Assembly (NCBI RefSeq): GCF_025263265.1
Contig: NZ_CP079869.1
Location: 5,518,001-5,582,000, forward strand
Length of the DNA: 64,000 nucleotides
From: Mycobacterium sp. SMC-4
GTDB lineage: Bacteria; Actinomycetota; Actinomycetes; Mycobacteriales; Mycobacteriaceae
Direction: 5' to 3'
A program made the position numbers and the translations under genes. Below the pieces are notes generated by a model, which was given only the letters and a program-made list of their open reading frames with translations, made no database searches and had not been told where the DNA came from. Positions 33,881 to 44,238 of this stretch are shown here, piece by piece. Numbering within the stretch: position 1 is the stretch's first letter; each line of letters starts with the position of its first letter.

Positions 33881-35677
33881 GTGACGACCTTGCGGGTACC
33901 GCTGCGCTCTGTGAAAGCACTGGCATGGGCACTGATCGTCGGCTTGCTGGCCGCCCTGACGTGGGCCACCCCGGCGCTCGCCGACACAGATCAATGCGCC
34001 CCACCGGGACTGGACAGCGCCAGCGGGCTGCCCACCAACCTGGCCACCTCCACCGATGGCCCCGAAGACGACCGGTTCACCACCGATTCGGTCGTGGCGC
34101 TGGACTCGATAGACATCAGCGCGCTGGGCTTGAGCCGGCCCGGGACGTTGACCGTCGGCACGCTCTCCGACGCGCCGCCGAGCATCTGCATCAACTCCGC
34201 GGGGCAGTTCACCGGCTATGACAACGAACTGCTGCGCGCCGTCGCCGACAAACTCGGCCTGCAGGTCAACTTCGTCGGCACCGAGTTCTCCGGGCTGCTC
34301 GCCCAGGTGGCTTCCGGCCGGTTCGACGTCGGCTCGTCATCGATCACCACCACCGAGGCCCGTCGTGCCACCGTGGGTTTCACCAACGGCTACGACTTCG
34401 GCTACTTCTCGCTGGTCGTTCCGCAGGGCTCGGTGATCTCCGGCTTCGACGACCTCGCCGACGGGCAGCGCATCGGCGTGGTCCAAGGCACCGTCCAGGA
34501 GGCCTACGTCGTCGACACCCTAGGTCTGCAGCCGGTCAAGTACCCCGACTACAACACCGTCTACGCCAGCCTGAAGACCCGCCAGATCGACGCCTGGGTG
34601 GCGCCGTCGCAGCAGGCTCAGGGCACCGTGCAGCCCGGCGATCCCGCCGAGATCGTGGAGAACACGTTCAGCCTGGACAACTTCATCGCCTGGGCGGTCG
34701 CCAAGGACAACCAGCCGCTCATCGATGCCCTCAACGCCGGACTCGACGCGGTCATCGCCGACGGCACCTGGTCGAGGCTGTACGCCGACTGGGTTCCGCG
34801 CGCCGTTCCACCGGGGTGGAAACCGGGCTCCAAGGCCGCACCCGAGCCCGAGCTTCCCGACCTCGACGCGATCGCGCAACGCAATGCCGCCCAGGCCCAG
34901 CCGTCGGCGCCCGCGCCACAGCGCTCGACACTGGGGCAACTCAAAGACGCGTTCGGCAACTGGGAGCTCTACAGGCAGGCCATCCCCGACCTGTTGACCA
35001 CCGGCCTGCCCAACACCCTGATCCTGACCATCTCGGCCAGCATCATCGGTCTGGTGCTGGGCATGGCGCTGGCCATCGCCGGGATATCCCGGTCACGCTG
35101 GCTGCGCTGGCCGGCCCGCATCTATACCGACATCTTCCGCGGGCTACCCGAGGTGGTCATCATCTTGCTCATCGGCCTCGGTGTCGGCCCGCTCGTCGGG
35201 CATCTGACGGGCAACAACCCCTATCCACTCGGCATCGCCGCGCTGGGGCTGATGGCCGCCGCCTATGTCGGGGAGATCTTCCGGTCCGGCATCCAGAGCG
35301 TCGACCCCGGACAGCTCGAGGCCTCCCGCGCACTGGGATTGCGCTATTCGACCTCGATGCGGATGGTGGTGGTGCCGCAGGGGGTGCGTCGGGTCCTGCC
35401 CGCGCTGATGAACCAGTTCATCAGCCTGCTCAAGGCGTCCTCGCTGGTCTACTTCCTGGGCCTGATCGCCAACCAGCGAGAGCTGTTCCAGGTCGGCCGC
35501 GACCTCAACGCACAAACCGGCAACCTCTCACCGCTGGTAGCAGCCGGCCTGTTCTACCTGATGCTGACGATCCCGCTGACCCACCTGGTCAACTACATCG
35601 ACACCCGGCTGCGGCGCGGCCGCCGGCCCGACGAGGAAGATCCACTGATGCTGTCCCGGGCGCAGGAGATGAACTGA
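33881..35677 (+). CDS. Fused substrate-binding protein and permease of a polar amino acid ABC transporter
   Basis: About 598 residues from GTG 33881; TTG 33872 and GTG 33911 are possible. A signal peptide (ALAWALIVGLLAALTWATPALA) precedes a family 3 solute-binding domain (about 80-310: ICINSAGQFTGYDNELLRAVADKLGLQVNFVGTEF, QRIGVVQGTVQEAYV). After a proline/alanine linker comes a BPD_transp_1 permease with about five TM helices. Its EAA loop reads GQLEASRALGLRYSTSMRMVVVPQGVRRVLPAL. The architecture is that of GlnP-type transporters for glutamine, glutamate or related polar amino acids. The stop and the next start overlap (TGATG), so it is co-translated with the ATPase. Confidence 0.9.
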   Translation: MTTLRVPLRSVKALAWALIVGLLAALTWATPALADTDQCAPPGLDSASGLPTNLATSTDGPEDDRFTTDSVVALDSIDISALGLSRPGTLTVGTLSDAPPSICINSAGQFTGYDNELLRAVADKLGLQVNFVGTEFSGLLAQVASGRFDVGSSSITTTEARRATVGFTNGYDFGYFSLVVPQGSVISGFDDLADGQRIGVVQGTVQEAYVVDTLGLQPVKYPDYNTVYASLKTRQIDAWVAPSQQAQGTVQPGDPAEIVENTFSLDNFIAWAVAKDNQPLIDALNAGLDAVIADGTWSRLYADWVPRAVPPGWKPGSKAAPEPELPDLDAIAQRNAAQAQPSAPAPQRSTLGQLKDAFGNWELYRQAIPDLLTTGLPNTLILTISASIIGLVLGMALAIAGISRSRWLRWPARIYTDIFRGLPEVVIILLIGLGVGPLVGHLTGNNPYPLGIAALGLMAAAYVGEIFRSGIQSVDPGQLEASRALGLRYSTSMRMVVVPQGVRRVLPALMNQFISLLKASSLVYFLGLIANQRELFQVGRDLNAQTGNLSPLVAAGLFYLMLTIPLTHLVNYIDTRLRRGRRPDEEDPLMLSRAQEMN

Positions 35678-36426
35678 TGACCGCACAGTCGCTGACCGTC
35701 GACCCGGTGTCGTTGGCCGCGAACGACATCCACCTGGCGTTCGGCCGCAACAAGGTGCTGCGCGGAGTCGACCTGGACGTTGCTGCCGGTACCAGCACCG
35801 CGGTGATCGGGCCGTCGGGGTCGGGCAAGTCGACCCTGCTACGCACGCTCAACCGGCTCTACGAACCCGATCGCGGCGACATTCTGCTCGACGGCCGTTC
35901 GGTGCTCAGCGATGACCCCGACCGGTTGCGGCAACGAATCGGCATGGTGTTCCAGCACTTTCAGCTCTTCCCGCACCGGAATGTCCTCGACAACGTGACG
36001 ATGGCGCCGCGAAAGCTCAAGCGGCTCAACACAGACCAGGCGCGCGAGCTGGGTATGGCCCAGCTGGAGCGGGTAGGACTGGGTCACAAGGCCCAGGCGC
36101 GGCCCTCGACGCTGTCGGGCGGGCAGCAGCAGCGGGTGGCCATCGCCCGCGCACTGGCGATGTCGCCCCAGGTGATGTTCTTCGACGAGGCCACCTCGGC
36201 CCTGGATCCCGAGCTGGTCAAGGGAGTGCTCGCGTTGATCGCGGACCTGGCCGCCGACGGGATGACGATGGTGGTGGTCACCCATGAAATGGGCTTCGCG
36301 CGATCGACAGCCGATGCCGTGGTGTTCATGGATCACGGTCAGGTGGTCGAGACCGGCCCGCCCGACCAGGTCTTCGAAGCCGCCGAAACCGACCGATTGC
36401 GTCGATTCCTGTCTCAAGTGTTATAG
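35677..36426 (+). CDS. ATP-binding subunit of polar amino acid ABC transporter
   Basis: 249 residues. Walker A GPSGSGKST (about 49-57), the Q-loop in MVFQHFQLFPH, the ABC signature LSGGQQQRV, Walker B VMFFDEATSALD and the H-loop THEMGF are all present and intact. It is a GlnQ/HisP-type ATPase that pairs with the fused binding-protein/permease whose stop codon overlaps its start. Together they form a complete importer. Confidence 0.95.
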   Translation: MTAQSLTVDPVSLAANDIHLAFGRNKVLRGVDLDVAAGTSTAVIGPSGSGKSTLLRTLNRLYEPDRGDILLDGRSVLSDDPDRLRQRIGMVFQHFQLFPHRNVLDNVTMAPRKLKRLNTDQARELGMAQLERVGLGHKAQARPSTLSGGQQQRVAIARALAMSPQVMFFDEATSALDPELVKGVLALIADLAADGMTMVVVTHEMGFARSTADAVVFMDHGQVVETGPPDQVFEAAETDRLRRFLSQVL

Positions 36427-36522
36427 ATTCCCCGATGCCGGCGTCAACGGGGGCCAGAATCGGGGCCGGCAACCTCCGACCACGTCTCTTGACCGGCCCA
36501 GACAGGTTAGACTGGCTCAATT

Positions 36523-36963
36523 ATGGTGGAAACCGACGCGCAGGTCAGCGAGCTCGCCGGCGAGCTCCAGCGAGTGCTGTCCAAGGTGCTGTCCGTGCTG
36601 CGGCACACGGGAAAAACCTCGACGTCGGGCGACCTGACGCTGGCTCAGTTGTCGATTCTGCTCACGCTGCTCGACCAGGGCCCGATGCGGATGACCGAGT
36701 TGGCCGCCCACGAACGGGTCCGCACACCGACCACCACCGTCGCGATCCGCCGACTCGAGAAGCTGGGCCTGGTCAAACGGTCCCGCGACACATCCGACCT
36801 CCGTGCGGTGCTGGTGGAGATCACCCCGCAAGGACTTCAACAACACCAGGAAGCGCTCGCGTCGCGGCGCGCTCACCTGGCTGCGCTGCTGACCAAGCTC
36901 AACCCCGACGAGCTCGACGCGCTGGCCAAGGCGATGGCCCCGCTCGAGCGCATCGCCGAGTAG
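36523..36963 (+). CDS. MarR-family transcriptional regulator (Rv0042c-like)
   Basis: 146 residues. The winged HTH spans LAQLSILLTLLDQGPMRMTELAAHERVRTPTTTVAIRRLEKLGLVKRSRDTSDLRAVLVEITPQG, the standard MarR layout with the wing DTSDLRA. Helices at both ends form the dimer interface. It lies 96 bases after the ABC ATPase and converges on the glycoside hydrolase with a six-base gap. The target and ligand are unknown. It may regulate the transporter, but no operator was identified. Confidence 0.9.
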   Translation: MVETDAQVSELAGELQRVLSKVLSVLRHTGKTSTSGDLTLAQLSILLTLLDQGPMRMTELAAHERVRTPTTTVAIRRLEKLGLVKRSRDTSDLRAVLVEITPQGLQQHQEALASRRAHLAALLTKLNPDELDALAKAMAPLERIAE

Positions 36964-36969
36964 CCGAAC

Positions 36970-38313
36970 TCAGCCGAGCCAGTCCAGCACCGCCGCCGCA
37001 GTCCACGACTGCTGCATGCTGCCCAGCGGCTCCCCGGTGAACGGCTCGTAGTACTCGGCGAAACTGCCGTCGCTGGCCTGCCGCAACCCTTCTCGGCGCA
37101 GCGTGGACGCCCGTTCGGCCCATCCGCGCCGGGCGAAACACCACGAGAACAGCCAGGTCATCACCGGCCACACCGGACCGCGCCAGTACTCGCGCGTCCG
37201 GAAGTCGCGCGACACCGGCGACGTCGACGGGATCAACGCATAGGCCAAGTCGGGATGGCCGCAGAACCGCGGCCCCTCCAGCAACCGCAACAGCGTGCGT
37301 TCGCGGTCGTGCGCCAACCCGCCGCACAGCAACGGTGCGAACTGCGCCACCGTTTCGGTCGCGATCCAGGTATCGGCGCGCACATCGAAATCCTTTGCCG
37401 CACCGGTGCGCTGATCGGTCGTGGCGATGACGCCGTTGCGGAACCGCTCAGCCCATCCATAGAGATCCTTGACATCGGCGTGCGGTCGGCGGTGGTCCTC
37501 CCCGATCTCGGCGAGGACCTGGCAGGCCACCGAGAACACCGCCGAGACGAACACATCCTCGACCGCGAAACTCAATGCCGTGACCAGTTTTTCATCGTCG
37601 TAGCCAACCGATTTCATCTCCTCGACCAACCAGAGGTAGCGATCGTATTCGTGGTCAGACGGCCGCTGGGAGGCGTCGGTGACGATGGTGTTGTCCTCGC
37701 GCTGGTAGGCGGGGACCGCGCCGGGAATGACGTTGGCGTAGGCGCTGTCCCAGCGGGGCGAGTTGTCCATCCCCGATTCCCAGCCGTGGTAGAGCGTGAT
37801 CCGGCCGCGCTCGTATTGGTCTCGGCACTCGGCGAGCCAGCGATGCCAGCGCACCAGATCGTTCCACCGCCGATCCAGAAAAGCCTCGGCCACCGCGCGG
37901 GTGGATCGCCCCCGCGTCCGAGCGTGGTCGAGAATGCGCTGGACCGCGATCGCGTGCACCGGAGGCTGGGTGATACCCGAGGTGTGCCGGCCGCGCGGGG
38001 CGTCCGAAGCCAGCGCCGAACAGGCCCACCGGGCAGGGCCCGGGAAGTAGCCGTCCACCCCGTTGGCGAACACGATGTGCGGGATCATGCCGTTGCGCCA
38101 CTGCGCCGAGAGCAAGGTGTCCAGCTCCACCACCGCGCGCTCCACCGACAGCGGTGCCAGCCCGATCGCCACGAACGCCGCGTCCCAGCTCCACATATGC
38201 GGGTACAACAGCGGCGCCGCAGTGGTCATCGTGCCGAGGTCGTTACCGCGCAGCAGATAGGCGGCGCGGGCCGCCAGTTGGGTCGGGCTGAAACTCGGGT
38301 CGTAAGGCATCAC
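36970..38313 (-). CDS. ggh: Glucosylglycerate hydrolase-like GH63 enzyme
   Basis: 447 residues. An (alpha/alpha)6-barrel hydrolase with MWSWDAAFVAIGLA near the start, LYHGWESGMDNSPRWDSAY (catalytic aspartate in GMDNSPRWD, about residue 183), and the C-terminal FAEYYEPFTGEPLGSMQQSWTAA carrying the catalytic glutamate. Length and motifs match the mycobacterial glucosylglycerate hydrolase described from M. hassiacum, which releases glucose from glucosylglycerate after nitrogen-starvation recovery. Use as a mannosylglycerate hydrolase is possible. It is convergent with the MarR gene and divergent from the SDR gene. Confidence 0.85.
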   Translation of the reverse strand: MMPYDPSFSPTQLAARAAYLLRGNDLGTMTTAAPLLYPHMWSWDAAFVAIGLAPLSVERAVVELDTLLSAQWRNGMIPHIVFANGVDGYFPGPARWACSALASDAPRGRHTSGITQPPVHAIAVQRILDHARTRGRSTRAVAEAFLDRRWNDLVRWHRWLAECRDQYERGRITLYHGWESGMDNSPRWDSAYANVIPGAVPAYQREDNTIVTDASQRPSDHEYDRYLWLVEEMKSVGYDDEKLVTALSFAVEDVFVSAVFSVACQVLAEIGEDHRRPHADVKDLYGWAERFRNGVIATTDQRTGAAKDFDVRADTWIATETVAQFAPLLCGGLAHDRERTLLRLLEGPRFCGHPDLAYALIPSTSPVSRDFRTREYWRGPVWPVMTWLFSWCFARRGWAERASTLRREGLRQASDGSFAEYYEPFTGEPLGSMQQSWTAAAVLDWLG

Positions 38314-38384
38314 CTTTCATCATGCGACGAGCGGAGCAAATCGGCGAGACGAGCACGCCGGGCGCGCCGGGTACGCTCGCCTGC

Positions 38385-39050
38385 GTGCCAACCGCGATGA
38401 TCACCGGGGCCGGCGGCGGGCTCGGCCAAGCCCTCGCCGCTGCGCTCGCGCCCACCCACACGCTGTTCCTGGCCGGCCGCCCGTCCGACCGTCTCGACGC
38501 CGTTGCCCGCCGGTACGGTGCCACCACCTGGCCGATCGATCTCGCCGATACCGACGGCATCGAAGCGGTCGTCGAACCGATCGTCGAGCTCGAGGTGCTC
38601 GTGCACAACGCCGGTGTCGCCTACCCCGGCCGGGTCGCCGAGACCACCATCGACCAGTGGCGGGCCACAATGTCGGTGAATCTTATTGGTGCCGTGGAGC
38701 TTACGCTGGCGCTACTGCCGGCGTTGCGAGCCGCCAACGGACATGTGGTGTTCATCAACTCCGGTTCGGGCATCAACGCCTCCCCCGGGCTGGCGTCCTA
38801 CTCGGCGAGCAAATTCGCACTGCGTTCGTTCGCCGATTCGCTGCGCAGCGACGAACCGAGCCTGCGGGTCACCTCGATCCATCCCGGGCGCATCGCCACC
38901 GAGATGCAGGAGGACCTCGTCGCCTACGAAGGCCGCGACTACGATCCCGCGCGGTTCCTCAGCCCGGAAACCGTCGCCCGCGTCACCGCCGACGCCATCA
39001 ACACCCCGGCCGACGGCCATGTTCACGAGGTGATCGTCCGGCCGCGCTGA
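38385..39050 (+). CDS. Short-chain dehydrogenase/reductase
   Basis: 221 residues from GTG 38385 (VPTAMITGAGGGLGQAL). The NAD(P) motif TGAGGGLG is at about 8-15, the structural VHNAGVA at about 74, the catalytic serine in INSGSG, the YSASKFALR active site (YxxxK) near 146-150, and the PG motif in SIHPGRIATEM. The length is short but complete for an SDR. The stop is adjacent to the leuS stop, with the two genes converging and abutting (39050/39051). Substrate unknown. Confidence 0.9.
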   Translation: MPTAMITGAGGGLGQALAAALAPTHTLFLAGRPSDRLDAVARRYGATTWPIDLADTDGIEAVVEPIVELEVLVHNAGVAYPGRVAETTIDQWRATMSVNLIGAVELTLALLPALRAANGHVVFINSGSGINASPGLASYSASKFALRSFADSLRSDEPSLRVTSIHPGRIATEMQEDLVAYEGRDYDPARFLSPETVARVTADAINTPADGHVHEVIVRPR

Positions 39051-41915
39051 TCAGACGACGACGTTGACCAGGCGGCCCGGCACCACGATGAGCTTCTTGG
39101 CGGTCCTGCCGTCGAGGAAAGCCAGCACTTTCTCGTCGGCCAGGGCCGCGGCCTCGACAGTGTCGGCGTCGGCGTCGGCGGCCACCGTGATCCGGCTGCG
39201 AACCTTGCCGTTGACTTGTACCGGGTATTCGACGGTGTCCTCGACCAGGTACTGCTCGTCGGCCACCGGGAACGGCCCATGTGCCAGGGACGCGTCGTGG
39301 CCCAGCCGCTGCCACAGTTCCTCGGCCAGGTGCGGCGCCAGCGGCGCGACCATCAGCACCAGGGGCTCCAGCGCGGCGCGCGCGGTCACCGACTGTTTGG
39401 TCAGGTGGTTGGTGAACTCGATCAGCTTGGCCGCGGCGGTGTTGTTGCGCAGTGCCGCATAGTCATCGGAGGTACCCGCGATGGTTCGGTGCAGCAACCG
39501 CACCGTCGGCTCGTCGAGTGCGTCCTCGGTCACCCGGGTGGCGCCACTGTCCTCGTCGACGACCAGCCGCCACACCCGCTGCAGAAAGCGGTACGCCCCA
39601 ACCACATCCTTGGTCGCCCAGGGCCGGGACGCCTCCAGCGGCCCCATCGACATCTCGTAGACCCGCAGCGTGTCGGCTCCGTAGTGGTCACAGATCTCAT
39701 CCGGTGAGACCGAGTTCTTCAAGCTCTTGCCGATCTTGCCGAACTCCTGGTTGACCTCGATCTCACCGTCAGGACCCGGCCAGAAGAACTTTCCGTCGCG
39801 TTCGGTCACCTCGGCTGCCGGTACGTAGGCACCGCGGGCATCGGTGTAGGCGAAGGCCTGGATGTAGCCCTGGTTGACCAACCGGCGATACGGCTCGCGG
39901 GAGCTGACGTGACCGAGGTCGTAGAGCACCTTGTGCCAGAACCGCGAGTACAGCAGATGCAGCACCGCATGCTCGACACCGCCGACGTAGAGATCAACCC
40001 CGCCCGGATCGGTGGGCCCGTGCTCTGCGGGCCTGGGCCCCATCCAGTACGCCTCGTTCTCCTTCGCGCACAACGCATCGTGGTTGTGCGGGTCGGTGTA
40101 GCGCAGCTCATACCAGGAGCTGCCGGCCCACTGCGGCATCACGTTGGTGTCGCGGGTGTAGGACTTCAGACCGTCGCCCAAGTCCAGCTCCACATGCACC
40201 CAGTCGGTGGCCTTGGCCAGCGGCGGGGACGGTTCGCTGGCGGCGTCGGCGGGATCGAACAGCACCGGCGAATAGTCAGGCACGTCGGGCAACTCGACAG
40301 GCAGCAGTTCTTCGGGCAACGCGTGCGGCCGGCCGTCGGCGTCGTAGACGATCGGGAACGGTTCTCCCCAGTAACGTTGCCGGGCGAACAACCAGTCACG
40401 CAACTTGTATTCCACCCGTTCGCGGCCCCGTCCGTCGGCCACCAAGCGTGCGGTCATCGCCGCCTTCGCCTCGACGACCGGCATACCGTCGAGGAAGCCG
40501 GAATTGACCATGGCGCCGTCCCCGGTATAGGCAGCCTGTGAAACATCGCCGCCTGCAACGACTTCGATGATCGGTAGGCCGAACTCTGTGGCGAAGTCCC
40601 AGTCGCGCTGGTCGCCTCCGGGCACGGCCATGATCGCCCCCGTTCCGTAGCCGGCCAGCACGTAGTCGGCGATGAACACCGGGACCTGCCGGCCGTCAGC
40701 CGGATTGGTGGCAAGTGACCCCAGGAACACGCCCGTCTTGGACTTGTTCTCCTGGCGTTCCAGATCGGACTTCGCGGCGATCGCCGACCGGTAGGCGCTG
40801 ACCGCATCTCGCGGCGTGGCGCCACCGTAGGTCCAGCGGCTGTCCACCCCGTCGGGCCAGCAGTCTGCGACCAGGCGGTCCACCAGCGGATGCTCGGGCG
40901 CCAGTACCATATAGGTGGCACCGAACAAGGTGTCCGGGCGGGTGGTGAACACCTCGATGTCACCGTGCTCGGTGCCGAACAGCACGGTGGCACCGGTGGA
41001 TCGGCCGATCCAGTTGCGCTGCATCGTCTTGACCTTCTCCGGCCAGTCCAGCACCTCGAGGTCCTCGAGCAGTCGGTCAGAGTAGGCCGTAATGCGCATC
41101 ATCCACTGGCGCAGCCGCTTCCGGAACACCGGGAAGTTGCCGCGCTCGCTGCGGCCGTCGGAGGTGACCTCCTCGTTGGCCAACACCGTGCCCAGACCGG
41201 GGCACCAGTTCACCATCGAGTCGGCCAGGTACACCAGCCGATGCGAATCGATCACATCCGCGCGCCCTGCGGCGTCGAGTGTCGCCCAGTCCCGACCGTC
41301 GTCGAGGCTGCGGATTCCGGCATCGAACTCGGCGATCAGTTCGGTGATCGGGCGGGCCCGGTTGACCTGCGGATCGAACCAGGCGTTGTAGATCTGAAGG
41401 AAGATCCACTGGGTCCACCGGTAGTAGTCGACGTCGGTGGTCGAGAAGCTACGGCGGGTGTCGTGACCCAGGCCCAACCGGCCCAGCTGCCGCCGGAAGT
41501 TGACGATGTTGGCCTCGGTGCGGGTCCGCGGATGGGTCCCGGTCTGGATGGCGTACTGCTCGGCGGGCAGACCGAATGCATCGAAACCCAACGCGTGCAG
41601 CACATTACGGCCCGTCATCCGATGATAGCGGGCGTAGACGTCGGTGGCGATGTAGCCGAGCGGGTGCCCGACGTGCAGGCCTTCACCTGATGGGTACGGG
41701 AACATGTCCTGGACGAACATCTTGTCCGCCGGCAGCGGGTTGCCGTCGGCCGGGGCCAGCGAGCCGACCGGGTTGGCCACGTCGAACGTCCCGGTCTCCG
41801 ACCACCGGGTCTGCCATGCACGCTCGATGTCACCGGCCAGCTCCGCAGTGTAGCGGTGCTGGGGGGTGTCCGCGGCAGGATCGGCGGCAGACTGCGCGGT
41901 AGGCGATTCGGTCAC
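39051..41915 (-). CDS. leuS: Leucyl-tRNA synthetase
   Basis: 954 residues. The HIGH-type motif is in [17 protein letters not shown] (about 74-90). The CP1 editing domain includes [22 protein letters not shown], and the KMSKS-equivalent is [16 protein letters not shown]. The anticodon-binding and C-terminal domains end in [11 protein letters not shown]. It charges tRNA-Leu and edits misactivated amino acids. It is divergent from mtc28 with a 210-base gap in which I see no T-box or other leader. Confidence 0.98.
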   Translation of the reverse strand: MTESPTAQSAADPAADTPQHRYTAELAGDIERAWQTRWSETGTFDVANPVGSLAPADGNPLPADKMFVQDMFPYPSGEGLHVGHPLGYIATDVYARYHRMTGRNVLHALGFDAFGLPAEQYAIQTGTHPRTRTEANIVNFRRQLGRLGLGHDTRRSFSTTDVDYYRWTQWIFLQIYNAWFDPQVNRARPITELIAEFDAGIRSLDDGRDWATLDAAGRADVIDSHRLVYLADSMVNWCPGLGTVLANEEVTSDGRSERGNFPVFRKRLRQWMMRITAYSDRLLEDLEVLDWPEKVKTMQRNWIGRSTGATVLFGTEHGDIEVFTTRPDTLFGATYMVLAPEHPLVDRLVADCWPDGVDSRWTYGGATPRDAVSAYRSAIAAKSDLERQENKSKTGVFLGSLATNPADGRQVPVFIADYVLAGYGTGAIMAVPGGDQRDWDFATEFGLPIIEVVAGGDVSQAAYTGDGAMVNSGFLDGMPVVEAKAAMTARLVADGRGRERVEYKLRDWLFARQRYWGEPFPIVYDADGRPHALPEELLPVELPDVPDYSPVLFDPADAASEPSPPLAKATDWVHVELDLGDGLKSYTRDTNVMPQWAGSSWYELRYTDPHNHDALCAKENEAYWMGPRPAEHGPTDPGGVDLYVGGVEHAVLHLLYSRFWHKVLYDLGHVSSREPYRRLVNQGYIQAFAYTDARGAYVPAAEVTERDGKFFWPGPDGEIEVNQEFGKIGKSLKNSVSPDEICDHYGADTLRVYEMSMGPLEASRPWATKDVVGAYRFLQRVWRLVVDEDSGATRVTEDALDEPTVRLLHRTIAGTSDDYAALRNNTAAAKLIEFTNHLTKQSVTARAALEPLVLMVAPLAPHLAEELWQRLGHDASLAHGPFPVADEQYLVEDTVEYPVQVNGKVRSRITVAADADADTVEAAALADEKVLAFLDGRTAKKLIVVPGRLVNVVV

Positions 41916-42125
41916 GCCAACAGGGTATAAGCACCCGCTGCCCCGATTCTGCGGCCACGGCTTGATCTCGGTTGCATTGCGGATGCGTCAGAGGTTGATT
42001 CCAGCTCGATCCCAGCCCTGGTGGGGCCGCGACAGCCGTGGATACATTCATCGCCTGGCACGGGCCACGCAAGCCCACGCCGGATCGGCACACCGGGTCG
42101 GCAAGGATTGGGAGGAGTTCACTCG

Positions 42126-43130
42126 ATGAGCGAAATCGCCCGCCGCTGGCGGGTTTTGGCAGGAGGTGTGGCAGCCGGCGCCGCCGGGATGGTCGGCGTG
42201 CTGGGCATCTCAGGTAGCACCGCAGCCGCGCAGCCGCTGCCTTCCGTGCCGGGCCTGCCGGCCCCCGCTCCCGCCCCCGCGACGGTCACCCAGACCGTCA
42301 CCGTGACCCCCAACGCCGCTCCCGCACCGGCGCTCGACCAGCCTGCTCCGATCACCGGCGGCGCCGCCGCGGTACCGGCCGGTGTCAGCGCCCCGCTGCC
42401 TGCCGGCGCCGGCCTCCCCGTCGCCGCCGCACCGGCGGTCCCGGCACGCCCGCCGAGCACGATCACCCCGGCCAGCTCGGGCACCCTCGCCGAATTCTTC
42501 GACGCCACGGGCGTCGCCCTCGAACCGCAGTCCAGCAGCGACTTCCGGGCTCTGAACATCGTGTTGCCGATGCCCCGCGGCTGGCAGCACATCCCCGATC
42601 CGAATGTGCCCGACGCGTTCGCTGTGATCGCCGACCGGGTCGGAGGCAACGGCCTATACTCGTCCAACGCGCAGGTCGTGGTGTACAAGCTGATCGGCGA
42701 GTTCGACCCCAAGGAGGCCATCAGCCACGGGTTCGTCGACAGTCAGCAGTTGCCGGCCTGGCGCAGCACCGACGCGTCGCTGGCCGATTTCGGCGGGATG
42801 CCCTCAGCGCTGATCGAAGGCACCTACCGGGAGAACAACATGACGTTGAACACCTCGCGTCGCCACGTCATCGCCACCGCGGGTCCCGAGCGCTACCTGG
42901 TGTCGCTGGCGGTCACCACCAGCGTCGACCAGGTCGTCGCGGCCGCCGACGCCACCGATGCCATCGTCAACGGCTTCAAGGTCGCGCTGCCCACCCCACC
43001 GGACGCCGCGCCGGTGCCCCCGCCGGGCGATCCCGCCCTGGCCCCCGCAGCTCCTGCCGCCCCGGCCCCCGCGGCTCCCGCCGCCCCGGCGGTGGCCGCC
43101 GAGCCGCAGATGCTGGGGCTGCCGGGATAG
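42126..43130 (+). CDS. mtc28: Exported proline-rich antigen, LpqN/LpqT family (MTC28-like)
   Basis: 334 residues from ATG 42126, with GGGAGGAG upstream. The signal peptide RWRVLAGGVAAGAAGMVGVLGISGSTAAAQP (about 7-37) is followed by a Pro/Ala-rich segment to about 115. The folded LpqN/LpqT domain follows (RALNIVLPMPRGWQHIPDPNVPDAFAVIADRV, about 140-172, ending near NGFKVAL). A second Pro/Ala repeat tail (APAAPAAPAPAAPAAPA) ends the protein. The M. tuberculosis homologue (Rv0040c) is a secreted antigen, and related lipoproteins have been tied to envelope biogenesis. There is no lipobox cysteine here, so it is probably soluble. Confidence 0.9.
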   Translation: MSEIARRWRVLAGGVAAGAAGMVGVLGISGSTAAAQPLPSVPGLPAPAPAPATVTQTVTVTPNAAPAPALDQPAPITGGAAAVPAGVSAPLPAGAGLPVAAAPAVPARPPSTITPASSGTLAEFFDATGVALEPQSSSDFRALNIVLPMPRGWQHIPDPNVPDAFAVIADRVGGNGLYSSNAQVVVYKLIGEFDPKEAISHGFVDSQQLPAWRSTDASLADFGGMPSALIEGTYRENNMTLNTSRRHVIATAGPERYLVSLAVTTSVDQVVAAADATDAIVNGFKVALPTPPDAAPVPPPGDPALAPAAPAAPAPAAPAAPAVAAEPQMLGLPG

Positions 43131-43137
43131 ACGACGT

Positions 43138-43171
43138 CGTCCCCCGGGCGAAGCCTGGCGCCCGGGGGACG
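43138..43171 (+). terminator. Hairpin terminator after mtc28
   Basis: Thirteen-base perfect arms, CGTCCCCCGGGCG and CGCCCGGGGGACG, surround an eight-base loop. It starts seven bases after the mtc28 stop and has no U tract. Confidence 0.75.
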
Positions 43172-43203
43172 GCGGCCCAACCTTGGGCCGTATCCTGATA
43201 TCC

Positions 43204-43581
43204 ATGCTGGTCGCCGCCGTGCTGTGTCTTTCCGTGGCCGTGCTGGCGGCTGCGTCCGGGGTCTGGTCGTTGACCCGGCGCAGCAGCGACGATTACGTCC
43301 ATCAGGTGCTTCGGGCCGTCGCTCCGACCCAACTGGCTGCCGCGGTGATGCTCACCGCCGGCGCCGTCGCCGCATTGTCGAGCGCACCCATGGCGCCGGT
43401 GATCCTGGCCGGCTGCGTCGCCGGGGCGATCGGGACCGTGGCTGCGGGCTGCTGGCAGGCGGCTCGGGCCGTGGCGCGGCGTAACGCCCTGCAATCCGCG
43501 AGGGCCGGCGGGTGCGAAGGCAGCAGCGGCGGCAGCGGATGCGCGACGTGCACGCTGTCCTGCGGTACTAATTCCGGCTGA
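43204..43581 (+). CDS. Small membrane protein (Rv0039c-like)
   Basis: 125 residues from ATG 43204. There are three hydrophobic helices: about 2-20 (VAAVLCLSVAVLAAASGVW), 42-60 (TQLAAAVMLTAGAVAAL) and 65-85 (PVILAGCVAGAIGTVAAGCW). The cytosolic tail is cysteine-rich: GGCEGSSGGSGCATCTLSCG with four cysteines in the last 23 residues, which could bind metal. Position matches M. tuberculosis Rv0039c. No function is known. Its stop overlaps the end of the convergent yqgE gene by 14 bases. Confidence 0.7.
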   Translation: MLVAAVLCLSVAVLAAASGVWSLTRRSSDDYVHQVLRAVAPTQLAAAVMLTAGAVAALSSAPMAPVILAGCVAGAIGTVAAGCWQAARAVARRNALQSARAGGCEGSSGGSGCATCTLSCGTNSG

Positions 43582-44185
43582 GATCGATAGGGTGCGTGGC
43601 CAGCAGACTCAGCGGCATCGGCTGACGGCGCAACACCCGCGCCCAGAGGTCGACCTTCGGCTCGACGAGCACATCGGACGGCAGCGCCGAGAGCACGATC
43701 CAGTCGTCGCGTTCGATCTCGCCTTCCAGCTGGCCGATGGTCCAGCCGGAGTAGCCGGCGAAAATCCGTACGCCTTCGACAGCCGGTGCGATCGAGTCCG
43801 GATCGGCGTCCAGGTCGACCATCGCGATCCGTCCCTGGATATGTCGCAGCCCGGGCATCTTGGTGGGGTCCAGACCCACCCGCACCGTCGCCAGGCACAG
43901 CGCGGCATCACGTTTGACCGGACCGCCGATGAACATCGTCTTCGGCTTGGTGGTCAGCTTCGCCCATTGCGGCAACACGTTGTAGACCGCGGTCTCGCTG
44001 GGCCGGTTGAGCACGACGCCCAGGGTGCCCCCGTCATTGTGCTCGACGACGTAGATGACGCTGCGGCGAAACGTCGGCTCCAGCAGATCGGTGTTGGCCA
44101 ACAGCAGCGTGCCCGCCCGCACCCGGTGTACCGCGGGTGCGATGTAGTCCTCCGGATCCTCTGGCTGCCCCACGGTGCCCATCAT
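43568..44185 (-). CDS. YqgE/AlgH family protein (Rv0038-like)
   Basis: 205 residues; the next codon (44182) is also ATG. The family blocks are clear: [41 protein letters not shown] (about 24-64), [14 protein letters not shown], and [22 protein letters not shown] near 150-172. UPF0301/YqgE proteins are compact cytosolic proteins of uncertain function, named for an effect on alginate transcription in Pseudomonas. It is divergent from the MFS gene, with a large inverted repeat in between. Confidence 0.93.
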   Translation of the reverse strand: MMGTVGQPEDPEDYIAPAVHRVRAGTLLLANTDLLEPTFRRSVIYVVEHNDGGTLGVVLNRPSETAVYNVLPQWAKLTTKPKTMFIGGPVKRDAALCLATVRVGLDPTKMPGLRHIQGRIAMVDLDADPDSIAPAVEGVRIFAGYSGWTIGQLEGEIERDDWIVLSALPSDVLVEPKVDLWARVLRRQPMPLSLLATHPIDLSRN

Positions 44186-44238
44186 GTCACCACCGATGCG
44201 GTGTGGAGGCGATCCGAGCGGTCGGACCGTTGATATTT

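Noticed and set aside
41916..42125. T-box or other leader upstream of leuS
   Set aside because: No T-box sequence or specifier hairpin recognised in the 210-base gap.
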